A stretch of DNA of 64,000 nt from Firmicutes bacterium UBA1764 (GTDB taxonomy: Bacteria > Bacillota > Clostridia > Peptostreptococcales > Anaerovoracaceae). Below, piece after piece: positions 39,576 to 49,040 of the stretch. The position numbers and the translations under genes are program-made. Where the stretch lies: positions 1 through 64,000 of the forward strand of contig DCHA01000029.1 of NCBI GenBank assembly GCA_002315535.1, written 5' to 3'. The first letter of the stretch is position 1, and every line of letters begins with the position of its first letter. The notes under the pieces were generated by a model. It searched no databases and was not told where the DNA came from. It worked only from the letters and a program-made list of their open reading frames with translations.

Positions 39576-40022
39576 ATGCAGGTTATTTTACTTAAAGACG
39601 TTAAAGGACTCGGACGCGCAGGTGAGGTTGCAAAGGCAAGCGATGGATATGCAAGAAACAAGCTTATTCCTCAGGGCCTTGTAATGGAGGCAACTCCGGC
39701 AAATCTTAAGGCTCTTGAAAAGAAGAAGGCTGAGATTGAAGCACAGCGCGCATTTGATAAGCAGGTAGCTGAAGAGACCAAGGCTAAGGTTGAGGCTGTA
39801 ACAGTTACAATTAAGTCCAAGGCCGGCGAGAACGGAAAGCTCTTCGGAGCAATCACCGCAAAGGATATCGCAGAGGCTCTTGAAAAGGATCACAAGATTT
39901 TCCTCGACAAGAAGAAGGTTGATCTTGATGCCCCAATTAAATCCATCGGAGCAACAGATGTTATGCTGAAGCTCTACACAGGTGTAGTTGCAAAGTGTCA
40001 TGTTGAGGTTGTAAATGGCTAA
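39576..40022 (+). CDS. rplI: 50S ribosomal protein L9
   Basis: A 148-residue two-domain protein with the classic start [36 protein letters not shown], the long central helix (residues ~45-75) and the C-terminal 23S-binding domain with [16 protein letters not shown] good aggggg Shine-Dalgarno is present. It overlaps the dnaB start by 8 bp. Confidence 0.98.
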   Translation: MQVILLKDVKGLGRAGEVAKASDGYARNKLIPQGLVMEATPANLKALEKKKAEIEAQRAFDKQVAEETKAKVEAVTVTIKSKAGENGKLFGAITAKDIAEALEKDHKIFLDKKKVDLDAPIKSIGATDVMLKLYTGVVAKCHVEVVNG

Positions 40023-41598
40023 AGCAATTTCGGAAAGAATTCCGCCACACAATAAAGAAGCTGAGATAAGTGTACTGGGCGCAATACTGATTAACAGCGA
40101 GGTTTTCCTTGATGTATCAGAGCTGATCAGGGCAGAGGATTTTTATGAGGAGGCTCATAAGGAAATCTTCAGCGCTATCACCCAGCTGCACATGGATTCA
40201 AAGCCAATAGATTTGATTACTGTTTCTGAATGTCTTTCAAAGCGTCATAGCCTTGAAGCTGCCGGAGGCAGAGCTTATGTTGCGTCTCTTGCGGACGCAG
40301 TACCGACTTCGGCTAATGCCAGAGAATACGCAAAGATTATTGCGCAAAAGGCAAGCCTCAGATCTCTTATAGGGGCGGCCGGAGAAATCGTAAGCAGCTG
40401 CTATGAGGAAAAGCTTGAGCCTGAAACAATTCTTGATACGGCGGAGCAGAACATTCTTGCTATCGCTCAGGAAAAGCAATCAAATACTTATGTTCAGGTT
40501 GGAGATGTTCTAAATTCAAATCTCGAGCAGATACTCGAGGCAAAGAAGAACGGTGGAATTATTCCGGGACTTACATCAGGCTTTAAAACTCTTGATATTA
40601 AAACCACAGGATTTTCTCCTGCGGACTTTATCATAGTTGCGGCAAGACCATCAATGGGTAAAACCGCATTCGCACTTAATATCGCTCAGAACGCCGCTCT
40701 TAAGGCGGGCGCAAGAGTTGTAATATTCTCACTTGAAATGAGCAGAGAGCAGCTCGGCATGCGTATGCTTGCTATGGAATCAAGAGTTGATTCTAAAAAG
40801 CTCAAGATGGGTGATGTAAGCAATTCCGATTTAGAGGATATTGAAAATGCAATTAAACGTCTTTCCACGGTTGACATTATCATCGATGATACTCCGGGCC
40901 TTGGCGTTATGGAAATGAGAAACAAGTGCAGAAGAATCGCAGCGAAAAAGCCAATCGACCTTATCGTAATCGACTATCTGCAGATGATGACTATGGGAAC
41001 CTCTATCGATAACAGAGTCCAGGAAGTCTCAACAATCTCAAGATATTTAAAACAGCTCGCAAGAGAAATGAAATGCCCTGTAATCTGTCTGTCCCAGCTT
41101 TCACGTGCTGTTGAGCAGCGTCAGGGAAATCACAAGCCAATCCTTTCCGACCTTCGTGAGTCCGGTGCTATTGAGCAGGACGCCGATATGGTACTCTTCC
41201 TTTACAGAGAAGACTATTACAAGGATAAGGATGAAGAGCCAAGCAATACCTGCGAAATCATTATCGCTAAGAACCGTAATGGTGAAACCGGTGTTGTTGA
41301 GCTTACATGGCTGCCGAAGTTTACAAAGTTTGCCGACATGGCAATTGACGGTGTGGGCATGCCTATGCCAAAGTCTGCGGTGCCTCAGCCTTCGCAAAAG
41401 CAGAGTGCACCCGCTCCTAAGAGCGAGCCGGCTATAGAGCCTGAAGCACAGCAAGTTTCACTTGATGCTCCGGCACCAGGAATTGATGAATTCATTCCTA
41501 TGTCAGAGGATGATTTTGACGACATCAAGGCCGCAATGGACATGGCCGCAGAAATGGAAATGCAAGGCGCAATGGCCGATGATGATATCGACTTTTAA
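40015..41598 (+). CDS. dnaB: Replicative DNA helicase DnaB
   Basis: A hexameric 5'-3' helicase. The N-terminal domain starts [19 protein letters not shown]. The RecA-like domain has Walker [15 protein letters not shown], Walker [11 protein letters not shown] and [12 protein letters not shown]...[15 protein letters not shown]. The 527-residue length is ~80 more than usual, because of a C-terminal Pro/Ala/Gln-rich and acidic tail (from [15 protein letters not shown]). Such tails are unusual and could be a docking site for partners; a DnaD-like protein follows 3 bp later. Confidence 0.97.
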   Translation: MAKAISERIPPHNKEAEISVLGAILINSEVFLDVSELIRAEDFYEEAHKEIFSAITQLHMDSKPIDLITVSECLSKRHSLEAAGGRAYVASLADAVPTSANAREYAKIIAQKASLRSLIGAAGEIVSSCYEEKLEPETILDTAEQNILAIAQEKQSNTYVQVGDVLNSNLEQILEAKKNGGIIPGLTSGFKTLDIKTTGFSPADFIIVAARPSMGKTAFALNIAQNAALKAGARVVIFSLEMSREQLGMRMLAMESRVDSKKLKMGDVSNSDLEDIENAIKRLSTVDIIIDDTPGLGVMEMRNKCRRIAAKKPIDLIVIDYLQMMTMGTSIDNRVQEVSTISRYLKQLAREMKCPVICLSQLSRAVEQRQGNHKPILSDLRESGAIEQDADMVLFLYREDYYKDKDEEPSNTCEIIIAKNRNGETGVVELTWLPKFTKFADMAIDGVGMPMPKSAVPQPSQKQSAPAPKSEPAIEPEAQQVSLDAPAPGIDEFIPMSEDDFDDIKAAMDMAAEMEMQGAMADDDIDF

Positions 41599-41601
41599 TT
41601 A

Positions 41602-42810
41602 ATGTTTAAAAAATCCAAAACCGACAATTACTATTTATATTCAACAGAGGTGGAAAATTTCTTCATCTCTGATTTCATGACCAAGGCCCCGGGCGAGTAC
41701 GTTAAGGCCTATCTTTTGGCGCTTATGTTTGCCCAGCTTGGTGCAAGCGTTGATAACGAAAGCATCAAGCGTCAATTGGCGATGAGCGATGATGAAATAG
41801 AGGATTGTTGGGCTTACTGGGAGTCGCTTGGGATTATCAAGCGCAGCAATGCATCAGACAGCTCGTATGACGTTGAGCTTGTAAACCTGAGAGAGCTTAT
41901 CGGAACTCCGAAGCTTTGCGAGGAGCACATTGAAAGTGCATTAGATGAAAAGGCTTTATCCCAGCTTTATAAAGAAATACAAAAGGCAACAGGCAGAATG
42001 ATTGAGCTTAGGGAAATGCAAGAGATTGTTTCCTGGATTAATGATTACAATCTCAGTCCGGAGCTTATAGTGTTCTGCTATAAATATTGTGCATCCAAGA
42101 GAAAGAGCAGTGCGTTCAGATATGTTGGCGCAGTGCTTCGCGATTGGAAGGATAAAGGAATTAAAACTGCTGATGAGGCTGAGGATTTCCTCGGAGAAAA
42201 CGACAGCAGGTTCGGAATTTACAGAGCCATATTCAGCGAGCTTGGCTTCAGCAGAAATCCGACCGCCGAGGAAAAGCGCATCATGAACGAGTGGATTGAT
42301 AAATACAATTACACTCAAAGAGATGTTCTTCAGGCCTGCAAGCAGACAGCGGCAATTTCTAATCCAAATATCAAGTATGTTGATGCGGTTTTAAGAAACA
42401 CAAAGGGCAAGGATCCCGAAAAAGAAAATAAGGAAAGCGTTGCTATTCGTATCAACAGACTTTACGAAGAAATCAGAAAAGAAAACGAAGAAAAAACCAA
42501 AGCAAATCGCGCCGCAGTTTTCAGGAAAATACCATCTATTGAGGCTATACTCAGAGAGCAGAGCGAGCTGAGCATCAAACAGACTCAGGCAATGCTTAGA
42601 AGAGACAGTGCGAGCCTTAAGGCCGCAAAGGAAAGGGCAGAGGAGCTTGCAAGGAAGAGAAAAGAGCTTCTTCTGCAGGCAGGCTTTGAAGCAAATGCTC
42701 TTGATAGTATTTACAGCTGTGCAAAATGTAAGGACACAGGCGTAACTGAGGACGGTAGTCCGTGCTCATGCTATGGTGAAAAACTCGAAAAAATAAATGT
42801 CGAAGAATAA
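41602..42810 (+). CDS. DnaD-domain protein with a DnaC/DnaI-like N-terminal zinc-knuckle tail
   Basis: A 402-residue primosome-type protein. The N-terminal part (SDDEIEDCWAYWESLGIIKR) is the DnaD winged-helix-like region; DnaD/DnaB_2 repeats cover ~125-200 and ~215-280 (INDYNLSPELIVFCYKYCASK, then WIDKYNYTQRDVLQACKQT). Residues ~290-402 look like the N-terminal helicase-binding region of the AAA+ loader DnaC/DnaI: a helical stretch then a zinc knuckle CAKCKDTGVTEDGSPCSCY. The expected AAA+ ATPase domain is absent; the gene ends 12 residues after the last Cys and overlaps the next gene. It probably acts in loading DnaB. Confidence 0.75.
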   Translation: MFKKSKTDNYYLYSTEVENFFISDFMTKAPGEYVKAYLLALMFAQLGASVDNESIKRQLAMSDDEIEDCWAYWESLGIIKRSNASDSSYDVELVNLRELIGTPKLCEEHIESALDEKALSQLYKEIQKATGRMIELREMQEIVSWINDYNLSPELIVFCYKYCASKRKSSAFRYVGAVLRDWKDKGIKTADEAEDFLGENDSRFGIYRAIFSELGFSRNPTAEEKRIMNEWIDKYNYTQRDVLQACKQTAAISNPNIKYVDAVLRNTKGKDPEKENKESVAIRINRLYEEIRKENEEKTKANRAAVFRKIPSIEAILREQSELSIKQTQAMLRRDSASLKAAKERAEELARKRKELLLQAGFEANALDSIYSCAKCKDTGVTEDGSPCSCYGEKLEKINVEE

Positions 42811-44560
42811 GCATAATCACAATCACAATAAAAAGAAAGAGAATCTGGTATACGCAGCAAGCCGAGTTCTTTGGAAGACAGAGAACAGACCTGAAAGAAA
42901 GATCGGTGCGCTGACTCGTTTAATCAGGTTTGTTAAGGGAACGCACGTCGTAAACAAGAATATGCGTGGTAAGAGCTGGTACAGCAGCGAAAAGAAGAGA
43001 GCCGCAAGGCTTGCTGTTTTCGCAAGCACCTGTGCTCCGGCATACAATGCATGGCGCGATCTTTGGGATACCGCATGGAATTTCCTTTCAAAGTTCTTCA
43101 AGGACTTTAAGGATTTGATAATAGATATCGCAAATATATTCATTACGATAGGCTATTATTTGCATAGCGTAATTCTTTATCTTGCCGACTGGGTGGCAGA
43201 CATCTCATACTGGGCAGAGGCAAGAAAGCATGTAATTCTGGTTGTTTTTACTACGGTTACCTGCCTTGGCGTTGGTGCGGTGCTCTTTGTCAGCTCCATT
43301 ACGGCCTATGAATACAGCTACTACGGAAAGAAGCTGGGCGTTGCCAAATCAGAGAAAATGGTTTATGACACCATTGAGGTTATTGGCGACAAGCTCGGAA
43401 AGAATGCCGGAGCGAACATTAACATTGACGTTAACCGTGATATCCAGTTTACAAAGATAAGAGGCTTTAATATAAAGACTGACAGCCAGGACGATATTCT
43501 CAACACTCTTACCTACATGCAGGATTTACAGGTTGATGCATATGCAATTTGCGTCAATGATATCGACAAGGTTATTGTTGAAAGCGAAGAGAGCGCAAGG
43601 AAAATCCTTGAAAATATTAAGAATGCAAACGCCGCTGCAAAGAAGGGCGTTGAATATACAGATGTTCATTTCGAAGAAACAGTTCAGGTTCAGCAGCGCA
43701 ACGTAAAGCTGGGTGATATTTGGAACGTCGCAGACGCTGAGAAATATCTCTTAACCGGAACTATAAAGGATGTAACATATACAGTTGGCGAGGAAGAAAG
43801 CTACACAGAAATCATGGAAATGTTTGCAGTCAGCGAGGCTCAGCTTCAGGCCGCAAATCCGGAGGTTGACCTGCTGAGTCTTACTCCGGGCCAGGTGCTT
43901 TCCTTATCTGAACCGAATCCTGTTATCACAGTGCTCAGTACAGAAACCGCAACGTACTATGAGGATATCGAATACGGCAAGCAGTACATAGATAATGGCG
44001 CTATTTACGAGGGCGAAGAGGAGGTCAGAACTCCGGGCGTATACGGAAAGCGCGAGATTGTCGCAACGATTTCTCGTGTAAACGGACAGGAAAGTTCAAA
44101 GGAAATTATCTCAACCACAAAGATTTCCGATCCGGTTGCCGCAGTTGTATACAGAGGAACCAAGCCAATTCCAGAAAGAATCGGTACGGGTACATTTATT
44201 CTTCCTGTCAGAACCTATACGGTTACATCGCATGTCGGTTGGCGCTGGGGCAGAATGCATAACGGTATTGACCTTGCCGCTAACACGGGAACAAAGATTT
44301 ATGCGGCTGATGGCGGCGTAGTAACCTTCAGCGGTTGGCAGAACGGCCTTGGCTATGTAGTTTACATTGACCACGGCGGACTAATTACAACTGTTTACGG
44401 ACATTGCAGCAAGCTGCTTGTCAGTGAAGGCGACATGGTTTACCAGGGGCAGAATATTGCTCTTATGGGCAGCACCGGTAATTCAACGGGTCCGCACCTC
44501 CATTTCGAGGTTCATTATAACGGAGAGTACAAGAATCCGGAGGATTATCTGTCTTTCTAG
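42797..44560 (+). CDS. Membrane-anchored M23 peptidase with LysM-like and G5 domains
   Basis: A 587-residue cell-wall hydrolase. A basic cytoplasmic N-terminus of ~140 residues (His/Lys-rich at the start, Trp-rich later) precedes one membrane helix (~145-168). Outside are a long alpha/beta region, a LysM-like motif (~334-371, ending LSLTPGQVLSLSEPN), a G5 domain (~385-455) and an M23 endopeptidase domain (~470-587). The M23 domain has HNGIDLAANTGTKIYA (His488, Asp492), YGHCSKL and GPHLHFEV. M23 enzymes usually cut peptidoglycan cross-bridges. It overlaps the DnaD-like gene by 14 bp. No WalR box is seen immediately upstream. Confidence 0.9.
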   Translation: MSKNKHNHNHNKKKENLVYAASRVLWKTENRPERKIGALTRLIRFVKGTHVVNKNMRGKSWYSSEKKRAARLAVFASTCAPAYNAWRDLWDTAWNFLSKFFKDFKDLIIDIANIFITIGYYLHSVILYLADWVADISYWAEARKHVILVVFTTVTCLGVGAVLFVSSITAYEYSYYGKKLGVAKSEKMVYDTIEVIGDKLGKNAGANINIDVNRDIQFTKIRGFNIKTDSQDDILNTLTYMQDLQVDAYAICVNDIDKVIVESEESARKILENIKNANAAAKKGVEYTDVHFEETVQVQQRNVKLGDIWNVADAEKYLLTGTIKDVTYTVGEEESYTEIMEMFAVSEAQLQAANPEVDLLSLTPGQVLSLSEPNPVITVLSTETATYYEDIEYGKQYIDNGAIYEGEEEVRTPGVYGKREIVATISRVNGQESSKEIISTTKISDPVAAVVYRGTKPIPERIGTGTFILPVRTYTVTSHVGWRWGRMHNGIDLAANTGTKIYAADGGVVTFSGWQNGLGYVVYIDHGGLITTVYGHCSKLLVSEGDMVYQGQNIALMGSTGNSTGPHLHFEVHYNGEYKNPEDYLSF

Positions 44561-44598
44561 AAAAAGTCAAAAAAAGTTAAAAAAAGTCAAAAAAAGGC

Positions 44599-44650
44599 TT
44601 TCATTGTATACAAAATAGTAGTATAATTACCCTTGTTTTTGTAAAACAAG
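44599..44650 (+). promoter_or_regulatory. Promoter and inverted repeat before the CofE-like gene
   Basis: TTTCAT (44599-44604), a 17-bp spacer, and TATAAT (44622-44627). Just after the likely start site is CTTGTTTT-TGT-AAAACAAG (44632-44650), a perfect 8-bp dyad that could be an operator or a 5' UTR hairpin. Upstream, 44564-44597 is an A-rich tract repeating AAAAAAAGTC/AAAAAAAGTT. Confidence 0.55.
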
Positions 44651-44673
44651 TAGTCCCAAGGAGGGAAATAATT

Positions 44674-45864
44674 ATGGAAAGATATACAGGAGTTATATCA
44701 AGGGGCGTTAGAGGCCCTATCATTCGCGAAGGCGATGATATCGTTAAAATCGTTGTAGATTCAGTGCTTAAGGCAAGCAATGGCGGAAAAGACATGAACG
44801 ACCGTGACGTTGTTGCAGTAACAGAATCCGTTGTAGCACGTGCACAGGGAAACTATGCAAGCTGCGCAGACATTGCTGCGGACATTAAGGCAAAGTTCCC
44901 GAGCGGCGAATTTGGCGTAATTTTCCCTATCCTTTCAAGAAATAGATTCGCAATTTGCCTCAAGGGCTTCGCTCAGGGCGCAAAGAAGATTACACTTATG
45001 CTTTCTTATCCAAGCGATGAAGTTGGTAACCACCTCATCAGCCTTGATGAAGTTGATGCCGCAGGACTTAATCCGTATAGCGACGTTCTTACAGAAGAAG
45101 AATACAGAAAGCACTTCGGATATAAGCTTCACCAGTTCACAGGTGTTGATTACATCGAATATTACAAGAAGTTAGTTCAGGATCAGGGTGCAGAATGTGA
45201 AGTAATCTTTGCAAACGACTGCAGAGCCATCCTTAAATACACAAAGAACGTTCTTTGCTGCGATATTCACAGCCGCGAAAGATCCAAGAGACTTCTTAAG
45301 GCTGCCGGAGCAGAAATCGTTCTCGGAATGGACAACATCCTTACAGCTCCTGTAAACGGAAGCGGATGCAATGAAAGCTACGGACTTCTCGGAACAAACA
45401 AGGCTACAGAGGATACCGTAAAGCTGTTCCCGCACAACTGCCAGCCGGTTGTTGATGGTATTGCCGCAGGCCTTAAGGCCGCAACAGGTAAGAACATCGA
45501 AGCTATGATTTACGGTGACGGCGCATTCAAGGATCCTGTAGGAAAGATTTGGGAGCTTGCAGACCCAGTTGTAAGCCCTGCATATACAGCAGGTCTTGAG
45601 GGCCAGCCAAACGAGCTTAAGCTTAAGTATCTCGCAGATAATGATTTCGCAGATCTTAAGGGTGAAGAGCTCAAGGCTGCTATTTCCCAGAGAATCAAGG
45701 AAAAGGAAGACAATCTCGTTGGAAACATGGCTTCTGAGGGAACAACCCCAAGACGTCTTACAGACCTTATCGGATCACTTTGCGATCTTACATCAGGCTC
45801 CGGAGACAAGGGAACTCCAATCATTTGGATTTCCGGCTACTTCGACAATATGACAGTTGAATAA
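44674..45864 (+). CDS. Coenzyme F420-0:L-glutamate ligase (CofE)-like protein
   Basis: A 396-residue protein of the F420-ligase superfamily. The N-terminus reads ERYTGVISRGVRGPIIREGDDI and NDRDVVAVTESVVARAQGNYAS, and the C-terminus has GTPRRLTDLIGSLCDL-type TTPRRLTDLIGSLCDLTSG. It is longer than archaeal CofE (~250), with an insertion containing two Cys residues in LCCDIHSRERS. No other F420 biosynthesis gene is in the window. Homologues are common in Clostridia that are not known to make F420, so the substrate is probably different. It is a single-gene transcript with its own promoter and terminator and a strong aaggaggg Shine-Dalgarno. Confidence 0.78.
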   Translation: MERYTGVISRGVRGPIIREGDDIVKIVVDSVLKASNGGKDMNDRDVVAVTESVVARAQGNYASCADIAADIKAKFPSGEFGVIFPILSRNRFAICLKGFAQGAKKITLMLSYPSDEVGNHLISLDEVDAAGLNPYSDVLTEEEYRKHFGYKLHQFTGVDYIEYYKKLVQDQGAECEVIFANDCRAILKYTKNVLCCDIHSRERSKRLLKAAGAEIVLGMDNILTAPVNGSGCNESYGLLGTNKATEDTVKLFPHNCQPVVDGIAAGLKAATGKNIEAMIYGDGAFKDPVGKIWELADPVVSPAYTAGLEGQPNELKLKYLADNDFADLKGEELKAAISQRIKEKEDNLVGNMASEGTTPRRLTDLIGSLCDLTSGSGDKGTPIIWISGYFDNMTVE

Positions 45865-45886
45865 AATCCGAAATAATTTCGCTTTT

Positions 45887-45913
45887 AAGGCTCCACATTG
45901 TGGAGCCTTTTTA
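45887..45913 (+). terminator. Terminator after the CofE-like gene
   Basis: AAGGCTCCAC-ATT-GTGGAGCCTT, a perfect 10-bp stem, followed by TTTTTATTT. Confidence 0.95.
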
Positions 45914-45914
45914 T

Positions 45915-45945
45915 TTGTCAAACTTGCTCTATATTATGGTATAAT
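45915..45945 (+). promoter_or_regulatory. Promoter of walR-walK
   Basis: TTGTCA (45915-45920), a 19-bp spacer, and TGG-TATAAT (45940-45945, extended -10). It starts 46 bp before walR. No WalR box is visible, so autoregulation is not evident here. Confidence 0.6.
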
Positions 45946-45990
45946 AAATACTGTATGACTATGTGAATTACACATCGGAGGAATTATCAT

Positions 45991-46689
45991 ATGAGCGAAA
46001 GCCCGAAAAAAATTCTCATCATCGAAGATGAGGCGCCTATTTCCAATATCATTAAGTTCAATTTGAAAAAGGAAGGATATGAAGTAGACACAGCATTTGA
46101 CGGTGGTGAGGGATTAAAGAAAGCTCTTGGGGGAGATGTAGATCTTATTCTCCTTGATATTATGCTGCCTGTAATGGATGGATTTGAAGTATGCAAGCAG
46201 GTAAGAGAAAAGAGTAACGTTCCTATTCTTATGCTGACCGCAAAAGAAGAGGAGGTAGATAAGGTCCTTGGCCTTGAGCTTGGCGCAGACGACTATATCA
46301 CAAAGCCTTTCGGAATGAGAGAGCTTATTGCAAGAATAAAAGCCAATATCAGAAGAGTCTCCGGCATGGCCGAAGAATGCGATGAAAACATTATGGAGTT
46401 CGGTAGTTTAAGAGTTGATATGAATCGCTTTGAAATTACAAAGAACGGCGAAGCACTTGATTTAACGCTTCGCGAATTTGAGCTTCTCAAGTATCTTGCT
46501 GAAAGAGATGGCAAGGTATTTTCAAGAGAGCAGCTCCTCGAAGAGGTATGGGGCTACGAATATTACGGAGACATCAGAACAGTTGATGTTACAGTCAGAA
46601 GACTTCGTGAAAAGCTCGAGGATGACCCGGGCGATCCTAAGTATATTGTAACCAAGAGAGGCGTTGGTTATTACTTTAACGTAGGCTAA
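45991..46689 (+). CDS. walR: Two-component response regulator WalR (YycF)
   Basis: A 232-residue OmpR/PhoB-type regulator of cell-wall metabolism. The receiver domain has acidic Glu-Asp-Glu at 12-14, phospho-acceptor Asp56 in LLDIMLP and Lys in TKPFGMRE. The winged helix has REFELLKYLAERDGKVFSREQLLEEVWGYEYYGDIRTVDVTVRRLREKLE. The pairing with a PAS-HisKA kinase and a matching WalR box at 29252 support WalR rather than PhoP. A ggaggaatt Shine-Dalgarno is present. Confidence 0.9.
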   Translation: MSESPKKILIIEDEAPISNIIKFNLKKEGYEVDTAFDGGEGLKKALGGDVDLILLDIMLPVMDGFEVCKQVREKSNVPILMLTAKEEEVDKVLGLELGADDYITKPFGMRELIARIKANIRRVSGMAEECDENIMEFGSLRVDMNRFEITKNGEALDLTLREFELLKYLAERDGKVFSREQLLEEVWGYEYYGDIRTVDVTVRRLREKLEDDPGDPKYIVTKRGVGYYFNVG

Positions 46690-48506
46690 TGAAAAAAGGA
46701 AAAGGCAGCGTACGCTGGAGATTAGTACTGATATACTTCCTTTTGGTTTTCATTGCGATGGTTGTTATTTCCGTCTTCCTGTTAAACCGAATTGAGGCGT
46801 ATCAGCTTTCTTCTTTACAACAGAATATCGACAGCACAGTTCGCGAAAGCGGGATGCTTAATACCTTGTCCGGCTATGATCTGAAGTCAGACAGCGCAGC
46901 GATTCAGAAGTATCTCGACGGTGGGTTCAGCTTTACAACTGAAGAGATTTCAATTGTTGATGCTGATTTAAATGTAGTTGCATCAACAAACAGTACTCTG
47001 GTCGGAAGATCTGCAGGTGCGGTTTTTGATGCGGGCATCATCACATCTGTTTTATCAAGCGGAAATGACGAGGTTCTCAATTCACAAACAGCAGACGGCG
47101 TAAATATTATGAACCTTTGCTATGGGATTTCTGCCGGAGCATCCCAGCCAAAGGGCGTTGTATATGTCAGAGCAGATCTTACAGATATTCATACCCTTAC
47201 CATCGAAAGCAGAAGCCTCTTTATCAGAGCAACAATTCTTGCCCTGGTAATCACAGTAGTGCTCGGATTTATTCTCGCAACAAATATTACCGAGCCAATT
47301 AACAAGGTAACCGAAACCGTTGAAAAAATGTCCAAAGGAGATTTCAGCACAGAGGTTCCTGTCAGATCAAACGATGAAATAGGCCAGCTGGCAACAATGT
47401 TTAACCTCATGCAGGGAAAGCTTGATGCCACAATGGGTGAAATACAAGGCGAGAAGAGCAAGCTCGAGGCCATTCTTAAATATATGGCTGACGGCCTTAT
47501 CGCCATTACAACAGAGGGCGAAATTATTCACATCAACAGAGCCGCAAGAAAGATGCTCGGCATCAATGTTGATGAAGAGATTGGGCCCAATGCCTATGAA
47601 TCCTTCATAGGACATTTATCTCCGGAGCTTGAGCTCGGAAGAGTTCTCAACAATTCCATGGAGGGCGAAACAGAATTTAATTTTGATTACGGCGGATTTA
47701 CCTTTGCCGTAAGATACGATAGATTTGCAAGCGAGGGCGACAGCCCTGCCGGAGTTCTGATTCTTCTTCAGGACATCACGGAAAGACAGAAGCTTGAGGA
47801 TATGCAAAAGGACTTCGTTGCCAATGTATCTCACGAGCTTAAGACGCCGCTTGCAACAGTAAAGGCTTATACAGAAACGCTTATGGACGGAGGCGTTGAT
47901 CCTGAGACAACAGATCACTTCCTCGAAATCATTAACAGCGAAGCGGACAGAATGAACCGACTTGTTAAGGACCTTCTGCAGCTTTCAAGGCTTGACCATA
48001 AGCAGGAGCGCTGGAATATTAAAGAAGCCGATATCATTTCACTTCTCAGCCTATGCGTTGAAAAGATGACGCCGATTGCGGCGCAAAAGAAGCAGGCGCT
48101 AATTGCACGCTTCAGTCATGACGAAAGAGTAACTGTTGCAATTGATAAGGACCGTATGGAGCAGGTTTTCCTGAATATCATTTCCAACTCTGTTAAGTAT
48201 ACAGAGGAGGGCGGAACAATTAATGTCGATGCAATAAAAGACGGCGAAGAGATAAAGATTAAAGTAATAGATAACGGAATGGGAATTCCGGATGAGGATT
48301 TGGGAAGAATCTTTGAAAGATTCTACAGAGTTGACAAGGCAAGAAGCCGTGCGATGGGTAGCTCGGGCCTGGGCCTTGCAATTTCAAAGCAGATTGTCGA
48401 AGAACATCACGGCAGCATAGAGGTTACAAGTAAGCTCGGAGAAGGAACAACTATGACCATTAGTTTGCCGGTTGTAACACATAGGGGAATTGCGAATATA
48501 GAATAA
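46689..48506 (+). CDS. walK: Sensor histidine kinase WalK (YycG)
   Basis: A 605-residue kinase: TM1 ~12-30, an extracytoplasmic PAS-like domain, TM2 ~180-200, HAMP ~200-253, PAS ~265-370, HisKA with VSHELKTPLATVKAYTETL (His ~385) and HATPase with NSVKYTEEGG, DNGMGIP and SSGLGLAISKQ. The domain order is that of WalK. It overlaps walR by one base. The auxiliary walH/I-like genes are not next to it but 15 kb upstream. Confidence 0.92.
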   Translation: MKKGKGSVRWRLVLIYFLLVFIAMVVISVFLLNRIEAYQLSSLQQNIDSTVRESGMLNTLSGYDLKSDSAAIQKYLDGGFSFTTEEISIVDADLNVVASTNSTLVGRSAGAVFDAGIITSVLSSGNDEVLNSQTADGVNIMNLCYGISAGASQPKGVVYVRADLTDIHTLTIESRSLFIRATILALVITVVLGFILATNITEPINKVTETVEKMSKGDFSTEVPVRSNDEIGQLATMFNLMQGKLDATMGEIQGEKSKLEAILKYMADGLIAITTEGEIIHINRAARKMLGINVDEEIGPNAYESFIGHLSPELELGRVLNNSMEGETEFNFDYGGFTFAVRYDRFASEGDSPAGVLILLQDITERQKLEDMQKDFVANVSHELKTPLATVKAYTETLMDGGVDPETTDHFLEIINSEADRMNRLVKDLLQLSRLDHKQERWNIKEADIISLLSLCVEKMTPIAAQKKQALIARFSHDERVTVAIDKDRMEQVFLNIISNSVKYTEEGGTINVDAIKDGEEIKIKVIDNGMGIPDEDLGRIFERFYRVDKARSRAMGSSGLGLAISKQIVEEHHGSIEVTSKLGEGTTMTISLPVVTHRGIANIE

Positions 48507-48507
48507 G

Positions 48508-49026
48508 ATGCCTCGGGATCGATATAATTTTGATGAACAATTTGATATTGATGTTGATTTCAGCAAGCTGAATACCAAGTGGTATGACGACCAAATCCTA
48601 AGCAATGAAAAGGATGCGAAGATCACTGCCAGGAGAGAGGCGCGAAAAGCAAAGTATGCAAAGAACGCTGATGTAAAGGTTATCTCTCCGGAGGACATCA
48701 CCGAAGGAAAGAAAAAGCAGAAGAAAAAAATCAGAACAGGGCGCGCCGTTGTGCTTATGCTTGCACTTGCCGGAGTAATGGCCTTGGTAGGCGTTTCCGG
48801 AGTAAAGCTCACAAGTCTTCAGATAGAAAAGAAGGCGGCGGAAAAGGAGCTTGCTAGGCTAGAGGAAAAGGTCGCGCAGCTAAACGCAGAGCTTAAAGAG
48901 CTTGACTCTGAGGAATACGTAGAAAATGCGGCTCGCTCGGAGCTTCACATGATTAGAGAAGGGGAAGTAATGTATATTGTAGACCCCGGTACCGAAGAGG
49001 AAGCAAAGGAAGATGGAGCTAAATAA
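48508..49026 (+). CDS. Septum-formation initiator family protein (DivIC/FtsB-like)
   Basis: A 172-residue bitopic membrane protein: acidic then Lys-rich cytoplasmic N-terminus (~78 residues), one helix (~80-100, AVVLMLALAGVMALVGVSGV), a leucine-zipper coiled coil (~103-135, EKKAAEKELARLEEKVAQLNAELKELDS) and a short domain with ENAARSELHMIREGEVMYIV, the family's (A)R..L.M...GE motif. It is expected to join FtsL and DivIB in the divisome. It begins 1 bp after walK, linking division to the wall stress regulator. Confidence 0.88.
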   Translation: MPRDRYNFDEQFDIDVDFSKLNTKWYDDQILSNEKDAKITARREARKAKYAKNADVKVISPEDITEGKKKQKKKIRTGRAVVLMLALAGVMALVGVSGVKLTSLQIEKKAAEKELARLEEKVAQLNAELKELDSEEYVENAARSELHMIREGEVMYIVDPGTEEEAKEDGAK

Positions 49027-49040
49027 GAAAGGACAACAAT

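Noticed and set aside
44564..44597. A-rich repeats AAAAAAAGTC as a functional repeat family
   Set aside because: Only three to four short imperfect copies in a poly-A tract; explained by slippage. It may act as a promoter UP-element but nothing more can be shown.
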